A stretch of DNA of 64,000 bases from Alcanivorax sp. 1008. GTDB lineage: Bacteria > Pseudomonadota > Gammaproteobacteria > Pseudomonadales > Alcanivoracaceae. Each line of letters starts with the position of its first letter. Position 1 is the first letter of the stretch. The stretch spans positions 62,001 through 126,000 of the forward strand of contig NZ_JAFMPS010000004.1 of assembly GCF_020667895.1 (NCBI RefSeq), given 5' to 3'. Positions 20,379-28,865 of the stretch are shown in pieces. The translations under genes and the position numbers were made by a program. The notes beneath the pieces were generated by a model that was not told where the DNA came from, did not search any database, and worked only from the letters and a program-made list of their open reading frames with translations.

Positions 20379-20867
20379 ATGAAAGGCATCACCCTGATTG
20401 AGCTGATCTGCGCCCTGGCCATCATCAGCATAAGCTCGCTTATCGCCGCCCCGGCCTTTGACCGGATGATTCAACAGCAGCGGGTTGTGCACAGCACTAA
20501 TCGCATTATCGGCCTGATGCAGCTGGGCCGCAGTGAGGCTCTGAGTATCGGCGAGGTCATGCTGTGTGACGCCCGGCAGGGCTGCAATGACTTCGACCAT
20601 ACGGATCTTCTAGGCCTTTACCGCACAGATAACGCACAAAGCCCGGAGCGACTCCTTACCCGGCTACAGCTGCCTGAAGGCGTTAGCGTGCGCTGGCGCC
20701 GTTTCCGCGGCAATGCCTTGATATTCCGCCCCGATGGCAGGACCCATTATCAAAATGGCCATTTTTTTATTTGTAATAGCCATGCGGCGAGAAAAATCAT
20801 CATGAGCTGGTCAAGCCATGCACGTATCGAAAAGGCGGAACCAGATCAGGAGTGCGGACAGATTTAA
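20379..20867 (+). CDS. fimT: FimT/GspH-like pseudopilin
   Basis: GGAGG (20369-20373) lies five bases before the ATG at 20379, giving a very short leader M-K-G followed by I-T-L-I-E-L with Glu5; the upstream ATG at 20367 has poorer spacing. The 162-residue product has a hydrophobic pilin helix and a GspH-like domain with paired cysteines (L-C-D-A-R-Q-G-C). FimT is linked to DNA binding and uptake by type IV pili in some species. It is the only pilus-structural gene here on the plus strand and sits near thiO as in Pseudomonas. Confidence 0.82.
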   Translation: MKGITLIELICALAIISISSLIAAPAFDRMIQQQRVVHSTNRIIGLMQLGRSEALSIGEVMLCDARQGCNDFDHTDLLGLYRTDNAQSPERLLTRLQLPEGVSVRWRRFRGNALIFRPDGRTHYQNGHFFICNSHAARKIIMSWSSHARIEKAEPDQECGQI

Positions 20868-20888
20868 CTATTACCGTACCAATAAAAA

Positions 20889-20911
20889 CCGGGCCCTGAG
20901 GCCCGGCTTTT
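20889..20911. terminator. Bidirectional intrinsic terminator between fimT and pilY1
   Basis: Arms CCGGGCC (20889-20895) and GGCCCGG (20900-20906) with a four-base loop are followed on the plus strand by C-TTTT and preceded by AAAAA, so both converging genes can use it. Confidence 0.8.
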
Positions 20912-20924
20912 ATTGCTCTTCACA

Positions 20925-23900
20925 TCACGGTGCTGTGGCGTTCGGGTCAGGCACCTTATCGGCCTCACTCGGCTGCAGCTGGTACCAGCTACCGCGGCGC
21001 ACCCCGGTATTGCCCAGCGACTCATCACCGGCCACCTCAGTACCGATAATCACCAGCACTTTCTCACCATCCGACAGCAAGGTCGGGCTTGGTGGCGGCA
21101 CATCCTGAGCAAGCTCTTTACGGCGATCGCCGCCGAGCTCACCGTCATTAGTCAGGGAGGCACCCTGACCACTGACCAGATCCACCACATAGAGGTAGGT
21201 AGTACCGATTCTCACCGCGCAGTCATTGCCATCCAGAGAGCTATCGTCAGCTGAAGGCTCATAGGTGGTGAAGAAGATACGGTTATTGAACACCACCGAA
21301 GCTGACAGGGACTTCTCTCCATCACCAACCAGCGGCAACTTCCAGCCCACCTTGTCTGGATCTGCCGCACCACTACTACTCAAAGTATCAAGCGTCGCAG
21401 CAGTTATCAGTGAGGTCGGCGCAGAACCGGCGAACTTGTTCGATGAGTCACGCTGTACGCCATCGTCGCGGATCACAAAGAAGTAGTCGTCCGTCTTCTC
21501 CGACAGCGGATGAGTCCGGTAGCCGGAACCAATAGAGATGTAGAGGCTCTCCTGGGTACCGTCTTCCGAACGCACATAGCTGATTGACGGTGCGTAGTAG
21601 AAGCGACGGTTATTGGCTACACCAGTGCCGGACAGATCAGCAAGACGACGCACCTTGGAAGCAGTCACGTTGGCATCATCCAGATCGACACGGAACACCT
21701 GGCCGCCTAGATCAGCGAAGTAGAAGAAGTCTGCTACGCCATCAAAGTTACCATCCACCACCGAAATGGTTGACGGTACGCTCCACTTCATGGAGGCCAC
21801 AGAGGTAGTCGCACCATTCGCCCCGGCAGACCACAGCAACTGACCGGTCAGCGCATCGACAACATAGATTGCATTACCCATGCTATCGCCCGCACTTCGA
21901 GCAGCATCCTGCTTACCATCATGACCAGCCGGATCATAGCCGCCACCGAACACCAGCGCCGCACGCTTGACGCCACCCACCTTGACCTGAGTCAGAGTCG
22001 GCTGGGACCAGGTCTGGCCAAGACGTTCGAAACCAGTATCACCACGATTAATCTGCCAAAGCATTTTCGGCGAAGTGCCGGTGGCATCCAATGCGTAGTA
22101 ACTGGTACCGCCACGACGCATGCCACCATAGATATACACCTTGCTAGGCGCAGAGGACGGGCTTGCACCCGGACGGCGCCATGCGGTCCAGCTTCCATCC
22201 ATGCCATAGATCTGACGATCATTGTTGAAAGCCAGTCCAGGACGGTTGGTGGTGAACTTGTTCGCCTTGCGAATCATTTCATTCGGCATGAAGGCCCACA
22301 CTTCCTGGCCCGTCTGCGAGCTGATGGCGCGCAACATGCCATCGTTACCGGAGACGAAAATGCCGTTGTTGTCACTGCTACCACCATAGTTCACCAGCAC
22401 TGGCTCACTGTGCAGCGGGTCACCCCAGGAGACCTTCAGCATGTCCTTGAGTTCGGTCACCTGCTCCTCAGTGGCAGAGGAAGGCAGGCCATAGAAGGTC
22501 GGGGTATTGTCGTTGAGCCAATCAAGCTGCTGCATGGCACCGAATTCATCGGTGTAGAACAGGCGACGGTTCGCGACTTTCTCCCGAGCTCCACCCTTGC
22601 GCACATCCGCGCCATCAATGGTGGAACTCCAGAAGCTCTTGGAGTTTTCCGAGAAGAAACCGGTAGCCTGATCAACCGCCGGGCCATTGGTAGCGCGGAT
22701 CTGATCATCAACCACGCGATAGCGCTTCAGGTTGCCTTCCCAGTAACTGGACTTCTTCGGCTCAAACACCGCGTAATATAGCTGGTCCAAATGCTCAAGG
22801 CGGTTCATCTGGTTCACCGCCACACCTGGCGCGGAGAATGAACGGGAATTATCGGCAATCAGGTTAACGATATCGGAGAACGCCTTAACCAACTGATCAC
22901 TGTCATCAGCGTTAATAGTGCCATCTTCGCCATCCGTGGAGACCCTCTCCATGTCCGAGCGATTACCACCCATGTAAAGACCAATGTTGTAAGTCTTCAC
23001 CTTGGTCTTTTTGGCGTTGTTATCGCTGTAAAGATAGTTCGACACCTTAACCTGGCAGTTATAGGAGTTATTGCTTCCACAATCCACAAAGCCCTGGTTA
23101 CCTGGCTGGTCATTGCTACTGGGCGACCCGTCAGTAAACAGAATAACGTGGTTGCTCTCGCACTGGTTGTTTACATTGATCGGAGAGACGTACTTGCCAC
23201 CGCTAATAATCGGTTCTTCTTTGACGCAGAAGGTCTCCAGATCACATTGCTCTTCATAGATCGGCTCCCACTGGAAGTAGGTTTCCTCTCGTTCGAAGTA
23301 GGTCGTTTCACGGGCCTGATAGGTATACTTTGCCTGCTGATAGTAACGACGCCCCTCCCAGCACTGATTTGTTCTTGTCCGTCCGATTCGGACACGGACT
23401 CTGTCCCGGTAGAAATTGCTATCGTTCACTTCTGGGCAGTTCCGCCGGTCAGCACCACTGTAGATGGTGATTGTCTCTTCCCAGTCACTCCAGCGGCGGC
23501 AGTCGCTGTACCAGGTGTTACAGGTGTCACCGAAGGGCAGATTTTCCCACTCAGAAAAACGGCGGCAGTTCTGTGAATCATCCAAATCACAGGTGTCTCC
23601 GCTAGGCAGAGTAGTCCAGTTACCCCGTTCCACACGACAGGCGTCACGATTGGTATCGCACCAGTCGACAATTTTTTCCTCGTCTGCGATCTCGCTGGTG
23701 CACAAGCCATCGTTGACATCACAGAAAGCCACTTCCTCCGGATCTTCCTTGCCGATCAGCACATCACGGCAACCCACCTCACGGGTGTCTTCCTCCAGAC
23801 AGATGGAAGTCCTGGCTCCATTCTGCGCGGTGCCGTAGCGGGGCTCCATACCCATCATGTAGCGAGTAGCTTCAGCATAGGCGCGGCCGGTGGGCGTATC

Positions 23901-24413
23901 CCCCGCAGGCTGAGCTCCCGGAAAGTCGCCGCGTGTGTTGTTGCCCGCGTCATTGAGCTTGGCGATTTCTTCCAGCATCACGGCTCTGGAACCTTCCGTA
24001 ACATCCGTTACCGGCACCAGTACGCGGCCACCCTGCTGACCTACGCCATCATATTTATCCCAGATATCATTGATCCGGTAGTTGAACCGGCCCAAGCCAA
24101 GGCGCACACCATCGGGTACATCCTCAAGCATGTCTTTCAGAGCGCTTTGCAACACATTGATACGGCGCTTGGTGTAATCCGAACACCAGCCGGCGTCGTA
24201 GCCACCATTGCCACTCACAGAGTTCTCGCACCAACGCATACTGCCCGACGTATCCAGCATGATGAATACATTGGCAATGGGTTTGTTCTGGTCGTTATCG
24301 GCCTGAGCAGCAGAGAAGAAGATTTCTGTGTCATCCGCATAGACTGCCGTTGGCGATAACAACACCGCCAAAGCAATCAGTGAAGCCTTTCCTAACTCGC
24401 GTATTGTTTTCAT
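20925..24413 (-). CDS. pilY1: Type IV pilus tip adhesin/mechanosensor PilY1
   Basis: The 1162-residue product has a signal peptide (cleavage near A26), a von Willebrand A domain with MIDAS D54-T-S-G-S58 and a C-terminal PilY1 beta-propeller with an EF-hand-like calcium loop D-G-N-F-D-G-V-A-D near residues 885-893. The VWA domain is split: its next strand (H-V-I-L-F-T-D-G-S) only comes at about 422, after a Cys-rich insertion. Within it four Cys pairs (231/238, 252/259, 275/283, 298/305) recur every 21-23 residues. GAGGTGGGG precedes the ATG at 24413. The gene ends the fimU-pilV-pilW-pilX-pilY1 operon. Confidence 0.92.
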   Translation of the reverse strand: MKTIRELGKASLIALAVLLSPTAVYADDTEIFFSAAQADNDQNKPIANVFIMLDTSGSMRWCENSVSGNGGYDAGWCSDYTKRRINVLQSALKDMLEDVPDGVRLGLGRFNYRINDIWDKYDGVGQQGGRVLVPVTDVTEGSRAVMLEEIAKLNDAGNNTRGDFPGAQPAGDTPTGRAYAEATRYMMGMEPRYGTAQNGARTSICLEEDTREVGCRDVLIGKEDPEEVAFCDVNDGLCTSEIADEEKIVDWCDTNRDACRVERGNWTTLPSGDTCDLDDSQNCRRFSEWENLPFGDTCNTWYSDCRRWSDWEETITIYSGADRRNCPEVNDSNFYRDRVRVRIGRTRTNQCWEGRRYYQQAKYTYQARETTYFEREETYFQWEPIYEEQCDLETFCVKEEPIISGGKYVSPINVNNQCESNHVILFTDGSPSSNDQPGNQGFVDCGSNNSYNCQVKVSNYLYSDNNAKKTKVKTYNIGLYMGGNRSDMERVSTDGEDGTINADDSDQLVKAFSDIVNLIADNSRSFSAPGVAVNQMNRLEHLDQLYYAVFEPKKSSYWEGNLKRYRVVDDQIRATNGPAVDQATGFFSENSKSFWSSTIDGADVRKGGAREKVANRRLFYTDEFGAMQQLDWLNDNTPTFYGLPSSATEEQVTELKDMLKVSWGDPLHSEPVLVNYGGSSDNNGIFVSGNDGMLRAISSQTGQEVWAFMPNEMIRKANKFTTNRPGLAFNNDRQIYGMDGSWTAWRRPGASPSSAPSKVYIYGGMRRGGTSYYALDATGTSPKMLWQINRGDTGFERLGQTWSQPTLTQVKVGGVKRAALVFGGGYDPAGHDGKQDAARSAGDSMGNAIYVVDALTGQLLWSAGANGATTSVASMKWSVPSTISVVDGNFDGVADFFYFADLGGQVFRVDLDDANVTASKVRRLADLSGTGVANNRRFYYAPSISYVRSEDGTQESLYISIGSGYRTHPLSEKTDDYFFVIRDDGVQRDSSNKFAGSAPTSLITAATLDTLSSSGAADPDKVGWKLPLVGDGEKSLSASVVFNNRIFFTTYEPSADDSSLDGNDCAVRIGTTYLYVVDLVSGQGASLTNDGELGGDRRKELAQDVPPPSPTLLSDGEKVLVIIGTEVAGDESLGNTGVRRGSWYQLQPSEADKVPDPNATAP

Positions 24414-24421
24414 ACCCCACC

Positions 24422-24967
24422 TCACTGGATTTCACTGCCGGGGACCATGCCCCGACGGAGAGCCTGCTGAACATGCCGGTTACTCAAACCGTAACCTACC
24501 AACGTACTGTTACCTTGAATCGTTAACTCAAAATCTGCGATCAACACACCACCACCGCCAGCACTACTAATCTGGTTTCCCGAGGTAGCCGAATATCCGG
24601 TGGAAGCGGCCCGAGCTTCAGCTCTGACCAAACCGCGGGAGTCAAAGCGGGAGGTATCGGTACACGCAGTGGTTGTTCTGCCTCCTTCGGTAATACACCA
24701 GACCAGAGTGTTGCCATTGAACAAGTTAACAACCTGGTCGTAATCGGCACCGCTAGCAGTATCATTGAACTCGGAAATGCTAAACAGGGTTTCTGCTATG
24801 GCTGACTCGGCCGCTTCAAAGGCAATGGCATCCAGTTGCACACCGGTAGCCACCTTGGCGGAAAAGGCGCTGGAGCGCATGGCAGTCACACCAATAATGG
24901 AAATCACCAGCAGCACCAGAAGAGCTGCCATCAACGCCATGCCTTGCTGTTGATTGATCGTCTTCAT
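24422..24967 (-). CDS. pilX: Minor pilin PilX
   Basis: The 181-residue protein has a prepilin site Q-G followed by M-A-L-M-A-A-L-L-V-L-L-V and no Glu5, as usual for PilX/GspK-type pilins thought to sit at the filament tip. The ATG at 24967 shares the four bases ATGA with the pilW stop, which fixes the start and shows coupling. An Ala/Glu-rich helix (F-E-A-A-E-S-A-I-A) is typical of PilX. pilY1 starts eight bases after its stop. Confidence 0.88.
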   Translation of the reverse strand: MKTINQQQGMALMAALLVLLVISIIGVTAMRSSAFSAKVATGVQLDAIAFEAAESAIAETLFSISEFNDTASGADYDQVVNLFNGNTLVWCITEGGRTTTACTDTSRFDSRGLVRAEARAASTGYSATSGNQISSAGGGGVLIADFELTIQGNSTLVGYGLSNRHVQQALRRGMVPGSEIQ

Positions 24968-25674
24968 AGGGTTTCCCAATTCAGATTGCGAAGCATCACC
25001 GTGGTGAAAAATACACGGCGGGTAACGTTATCGGCACCGGTATTAATCTGGCGATCGTAAAGCTGCCAGGAACGAGTTGCATTCTGTGGCAGGGCCGGAC
25101 TATTCGAGCCCAGCAACAACCCCAGACGTATAGCGACCACAGGACGAGCGAGACCGGCAGCGGCACCAGCGCCGACATAGGCAAAGGGCCCTGCCACCTC
25201 GTCCTGCACCGTATCGACGCCATACTGCACGCGGAACCCCTCGACACCATCGAGTAGCACCACATCACCGCCACCGAGACTGCCATCACAGCGCAGCTCA
25301 CCGGCGGCGTTGACAAAGTAGATATTGGTCAAGGCAACGGGCACTGCACTGACCGAGCCCTGGCAATCTTGAGTGCCAACGTAACTCACCTGAATGCGAT
25401 CGAAAGGATTCCCGTCGACGCTGCCAGTGCCACCAAAAATAATACCGTCGTCATTGGCCACCGTCGCGCCACTATAGCCGGCCCGACGAATGTCATCAGA
25501 CAGAAAACGCAGCGCCAACTGGCCGTCATCCAACACCCGCGCCAGGGACTGCTGGGTGATAAAAGTACGCTGGTTAACACCGAATAACTGGACCGCAGCC
25601 AGAGTGAGCATGGAGCCCAATACCAGCGACACCATCAACTCAACAATACTGAAGCCGTACATGGTTTTTTTCAT
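24964..25674 (-). CDS. pilW: Minor pilin PilW
   Basis: The 236-residue product begins with a short leader and the prepilin site Y-G followed by F-S-I-V-E-L-M (Glu5), then a long hydrophobic helix and R-F-L-S-D-D-I-R-R-A-G-Y-S-G, the hallmark of PilW. The ATG at 25674 overlaps the pilV stop in ATGA. It should bridge PilX and PilV in the priming complex. Confidence 0.9.
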   Translation of the reverse strand: MKKTMYGFSIVELMVSLVLGSMLTLAAVQLFGVNQRTFITQQSLARVLDDGQLALRFLSDDIRRAGYSGATVANDDGIIFGGTGSVDGNPFDRIQVSYVGTQDCQGSVSAVPVALTNIYFVNAAGELRCDGSLGGGDVVLLDGVEGFRVQYGVDTVQDEVAGPFAYVGAGAAAGLARPVVAIRLGLLLGSNSPALPQNATRSWQLYDRQINTGADNVTRRVFFTTVMLRNLNWETL

Positions 25675-26204
25675 GGCCGACGAGCCTCCATAACCACGCA
25701 TGGCTCAGACGTGCTGATCACGTCACCTACGAAACAGTCCGCCGGAGCAGCGCCCTGCCAACTGACCACCACACAACTCGGGGTGCCGACACCTGTACAA
25801 CCATCCCGGGCCGCTATCATGCCCAGCGGCAGAGTGTTGCTGACGATCCAGGAAAGCTGTGCAATATCAGCCGCAGCCTGAACATCCGGCGTACATGCCG
25901 CAGCGCCCATACAGGCCGTAGGAAAATTGCCACCTGACGCAGCCGACGTAGCGGGCCAACTCGTGACATCGAAGTAAATATCGCCCGCCGCGGTTGCCGA
26001 GTTAACCAGCAGGCGCTCCAGCGCATCCTTGGCCACCAGCGTTGCCTGCGTTCGGTAGCTGGCCGTTTCCGCCCCGCGCAGAGCAAACATCTGCATGCCG
26101 GCATAACCAAGCACACCCACAGCGACCACCAGAATAGCCACAAGAATCTCAATCATGCCGACCCCTTGCTGGGCCTTAAGCATTTTCCGTGCGGTGACTT
26201 TCAT
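25671..26204 (-). CDS. pilV: Minor pilin PilV
   Basis: The 177-residue protein has the prepilin site Q-Q-G followed by V-G-M-I-E-I-L-V-A-I-L-V (Glu5) and the PilV-like A-L-R-G-A-E-T-A-S-Y-R-T-Q-A segment. Several C-terminal cysteines could form disulfides. The start codon shares one base with the upstream stop (TGATG). Confidence 0.88.
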   Translation of the reverse strand: MKVTARKMLKAQQGVGMIEILVAILVVAVGVLGYAGMQMFALRGAETASYRTQATLVAKDALERLLVNSATAAGDIYFDVTSWPATSAASGGNFPTACMGAAACTPDVQAAADIAQLSWIVSNTLPLGMIAARDGCTGVGTPSCVVVSWQGAAPADCFVGDVISTSEPCVVMEARRP

Positions 26205-26686
26205 CAGCAGGTCCCATCCGTATTAGTGACTCGACCGAACGGCGATACCTGAAGCACCCGGGCCCGGCCAGAGCTGCTACACAAATCAAACCGGGTGCCC
26301 CCGCCGGCCATTAATCCATTGGCCTGAAAAACCATTTCCAGAGCACTGGCTCCGCCGGTCTTGGTGATATTCACGTCGCCGCTCTGGGGAAAGGAAGTAT
26401 CGCGCTCACTGCGCTCGCTAACCGGAATCACTGCGGGATACAGATACTGCACCTGCCAACCGCTGGCCCAGCCACCTGCAAGGGCCTGAATACGCACATC
26501 AATGCGCAGATTAACTGCCTGATTGCGTGCGGTATTAACCGCCGCCACCAAGTCTGATGTGCTGGCACGCAGACGTGAATTCGCCTGGGACGCCTGAAAG
26601 GAGGGAACAGCGAATGCCAGCATGATGCCGAGGATCGCCACCCCGAACATCAACTCGAGCACTGTTACTCCCTGTTGTTTGCGCAT
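26204..26686 (-). CDS. fimU: Minor pilin FimU/FimT-like (GspH family)
   Basis: The 160-residue protein starts M-R-K-Q-Q-G followed by V-T-V-L-E-L-M with Glu5, a GspH domain and a C-terminal F-G-R-V-T-N-T-D-G-T-C typical of FimU. Earlier in-frame starts up to 26758 would lengthen the leader and lack good ribosome-binding sites. It is the first gene of the minor-pilin operon. Whether to name it FimU or FimT depends on a tree; operon position favours FimU. Confidence 0.84.
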   Translation of the reverse strand: MRKQQGVTVLELMFGVAILGIMLAFAVPSFQASQANSRLRASTSDLVAAVNTARNQAVNLRIDVRIQALAGGWASGWQVQYLYPAVIPVSERSERDTSFPQSGDVNITKTGGASALEMVFQANGLMAGGGTRFDLCSSSGRARVLQVSPFGRVTNTDGTC

Positions 26687-26787
26687 CTTTCCGTTCAATT
26701 CTGCCTCCCGACTATGCGACATCCTGACTACAGTGGTGTGCCCACTAAGGATTACCATGAGTGCAGGCTAGCGGTTCTGCAGAGAAG

Positions 26788-26801
26788 TGCCATTCATGGC
26801 A
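26788..26801. promoter_or_regulatory. Palindrome upstream of the minor-pilin operon
   Basis: TGCCAT-TC-ATGGCA is a perfect inverted repeat in the 229-base gap between ispH and fimU, about 100 bases before the fimU start. The gap shows no other clear structure. On the minus strand a TGGCAC followed by TGCAG looks sigma-54-like, but the spacing is one base short. Confidence 0.3.
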
Positions 26802-26915
26802 GACAAGCGGGCAGAGCGCCTACCTGAACGGTCGCCCTGAACAGACAAGAATCCTGACTAATAACAAAGGATTGTGACGCAGTTGGCGGTTTGCAATCTG
26901 GCCGGCGGCGGCAGC

Positions 26916-27863
26916 TTAGCCGGAAGTGATATCGCGCAGACCGCGAGGCAGGGAGAAGCGGATGTTTTCTTCGCGGCCAACCAGCTCCTCCGGCTCATGG
27001 CCGCCCAGTTCACGCAGTCGGGCCACCACCCGGCGCACCAGCTCCTCCGGGGCGCTAGCGCCCGCGGTGACGCCTATGCGGCGGCAGTCAACCAGCCATT
27101 CCGGATCGATCTCTTCAGGGCCATCAATCAGCAGCGCCGGGGTGCCGCAGCGCTGGGCCAGCTCGGCCAACCGATTGGAGTTGGAGCTGTTCGGCGAACC
27201 CACCACCAGAACCCGATCACATTCCAGCGCCAACTGGCGCACCGCATCCTGACGATTAGTGGTGGCATAGCAGATATCTTCGCGCTTTGGACCCAATATG
27301 GCGGGGAACTTGCTGCGAAGTGCGTCGATAATCCTTGCGGTGTCATCTACCGACAGGGTCGTCTGAGTGACGAAAGCGAGCTTTTCCGGGTCTCTAACCT
27401 GCAGACTGGCAACATCGCCCTCGTCCTCCACCAGATACATCTCGCCGCCAAAGCTGCGATCGTACTGCCCCATGGTGCCCTCTACCTCCGGGTGGCCCTG
27501 GTGGCCGATCAGAATCGCTTCGCGACCTTCGCGGGCGTACCTCATCACCTCCATGTGCACCTTGGTAACCAACGGGCAAGTGGCATCGAATACCTGCAGC
27601 TGGCGCTGACCAGCCTCATCCTGCACCGCCCGGGCCACACCATGGGCGGAGAAGATGACAATCGCATCTTCCGGCACCTCGTGCAGCTCGTCGACGAACA
27701 CCGCACCACGCTGGCGCAGGTCATCCACCACAAATTTGTTATGCACGACCTCATGGCGCACATAGACCGGGGGCCCAAAGGCAGTCAGGGCCCGATTAAC
27801 AATCTCTATTGCACGATCGACTCCAGCACAGAAGCCGCGGGGGTTGGCGAGACGGATTTCCAT
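26916..27863 (-). CDS. ispH: 4-hydroxy-3-methylbut-2-enyl diphosphate reductase
   Basis: IspH makes IPP and DMAPP in the last step of the MEP pathway. The 315-residue protein has the three iron-sulfur cluster cysteines C12 (G-F-C-A-G), C96 (A-T-C-P) and C198 ([10 protein letters not shown]), plus V-V-G-S-x-N-S-S-N-S and T-A-G-A-S-A-P. It is the last gene of the murJ-ribF-ileS-lspA-fkpB-ispH run, with 13 bases after fkpB. Confidence 0.97.
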   Translation of the reverse strand: MEIRLANPRGFCAGVDRAIEIVNRALTAFGPPVYVRHEVVHNKFVVDDLRQRGAVFVDELHEVPEDAIVIFSAHGVARAVQDEAGQRQLQVFDATCPLVTKVHMEVMRYAREGREAILIGHQGHPEVEGTMGQYDRSFGGEMYLVEDEGDVASLQVRDPEKLAFVTQTTLSVDDTARIIDALRSKFPAILGPKREDICYATTNRQDAVRQLALECDRVLVVGSPNSSNSNRLAELAQRCGTPALLIDGPEEIDPEWLVDCRRIGVTAGASAPEELVRRVVARLRELGGHEPEELVGREENIRFSLPRGLRDITSG

Positions 27864-27876
27864 GGCGTTACCCCTA

Positions 27877-28350
27877 TTACAAACGGATCGTTACCGGCTG
27901 CTCCGGCACATCGCGCTCTACGGTAAGAATCTCGACTTCAAAAGTAAGATCCCGGCCGGCTAACGGATGATTGAAATCCACCGTCACCCAGTTATCTTCG
28001 ATCTGACTGATGACTCCCGGCAGCTCGGCACCGGAAGCATCACGAAAGCTGACCACCACGCCAGCCTCCAGCGTCATTCCCTCAGCAAACTCATCCTGAC
28101 GAAACTGCTGAATGTTGTCCGGGTTATAGGCGCCAAAACCTTTGTCCGCCTCTATATAAACACTGCGCTTGTCGCCCGCCTTGAGGCCTAGCAGCGCGCG
28201 CTCAAAGCCTGGCAACAATGATTCATCACCCCAGACAAAAGAAGCTGGCTGGCCGGAAAACGTGGAATCCATTTCGGTGCCGTCCATCAAGCGCACCGCA
28301 AAATGCAGTGTCACCCGGGTATCCGGCCCGGCCCTAAGCTGGTCAGTCAT
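27877..28350 (-). CDS. fkpB: FKBP-type peptidyl-prolyl isomerase, SlpA type
   Basis: The 157-residue protein has a split FKBP domain with an inserted flap (G-F-E-R-A-L-L-G-L then N-H-P-L-A-G) as in SlpA/FkpB, a cytosolic isomerase and chaperone. The ATG at 28350 overlaps the lspA stop in ATGA. Conserved lspA-fkpB-ispH order supports the call. Confidence 0.94.
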   Translation of the reverse strand: MTDQLRAGPDTRVTLHFAVRLMDGTEMDSTFSGQPASFVWGDESLLPGFERALLGLKAGDKRSVYIEADKGFGAYNPDNIQQFRQDEFAEGMTLEAGVVVSFRDASGAELPGVISQIEDNWVTVDFNHPLAGRDLTFEVEILTVERDVPEQPVTIRL

Positions 28351-28865
28351 GAAGCACTCTTATTGCGGCCCAAAAACATATCGACGATCAGTAATACGGC
28401 ACCCACTGTGATGGCGCTGTCAGCGACATTGAAAGCCGGAAAGTGATAGCCGGCCCAATGGAAATCGAGAAAGTCGACCACATGACCCAGAGTCACCCGG
28501 TCCCACAGGTTGCCCAGCGCACCACCAAGAATCAACGCCAGGGCAATGGCCACCATGCGCTCGCCACGCAGCTTTAATAGCCAGCCAACGATCACCACGG
28601 AAGCAACCACCGCAACCAGGGTAAAGAACCAGCGCTGCCAACCGCCCGCTTCTGCCAGAAAGCTGAATGCAGCACCGCTGTTATAGGCAAGGGTAAAATT
28701 GAAAAACGGCAACACTTCAATGCGCTGATAAAGCTGCAGTGCATTTTCTGCCAGCGACTTGGTCCACAGATCAATAGCCAACACTACAGCACTGAGCCAC
28801 AGCCAAAGCAGATTACGATATTGCAAACCATTACCGGATTTAGGCTCACCCACGGTGTCACGCAT
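28347..28865 (-). CDS. lspA: Lipoprotein signal peptidase
   Basis: LspA cleaves prolipoproteins after lipidation. The 172-residue protein has four membrane helices, [15 protein letters not shown] and F-N-V-A-D-S with the second catalytic Asp; the first lies in V-V-D-F. The ATG at 28865 overlaps the end of ileS by 8 bases; longer in-frame starts lie within ileS coding sequence and are not supported. Confidence 0.95.
   Translation of the reverse strand: MRDTVGEPKSGNGLQYRNLLWLWLSAVVLAIDLWTKSLAENALQLYQRIEVLPFFNFTLAYNSGAAFSFLAEAGGWQRWFFTLVAVVASVVIVGWLLKLRGERMVAIALALILGGALGNLWDRVTLGHVVDFLDFHWAGYHFPAFNVADSAITVGAVLLIVDMFLGRNKSAS

Noticed and set aside
21921-22781. 286-codon plus-strand frame inside pilY1
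   Set aside because: Antisense to a clear PilY1 coding region, His/Thr-rich low-complexity translation, no ribosome-binding site.
23920-23940. RGD tripeptide in PilY1 (residues 161-163), as in the integrin-binding Pseudomonas protein
   Set aside because: It lies in a different domain from the Pseudomonas motif and tripeptides occur by chance.
26771-26800. Sigma-54 promoter for the minor-pilin operon on the minus strand
   Set aside because: TGGCAC is present but the -12 GC is one base too close, and this spacing is strict.
26874-27926. 350-codon plus-strand frame opposite ispH
   Set aside because: It mirrors the ispH codons and has no recognisable domain.
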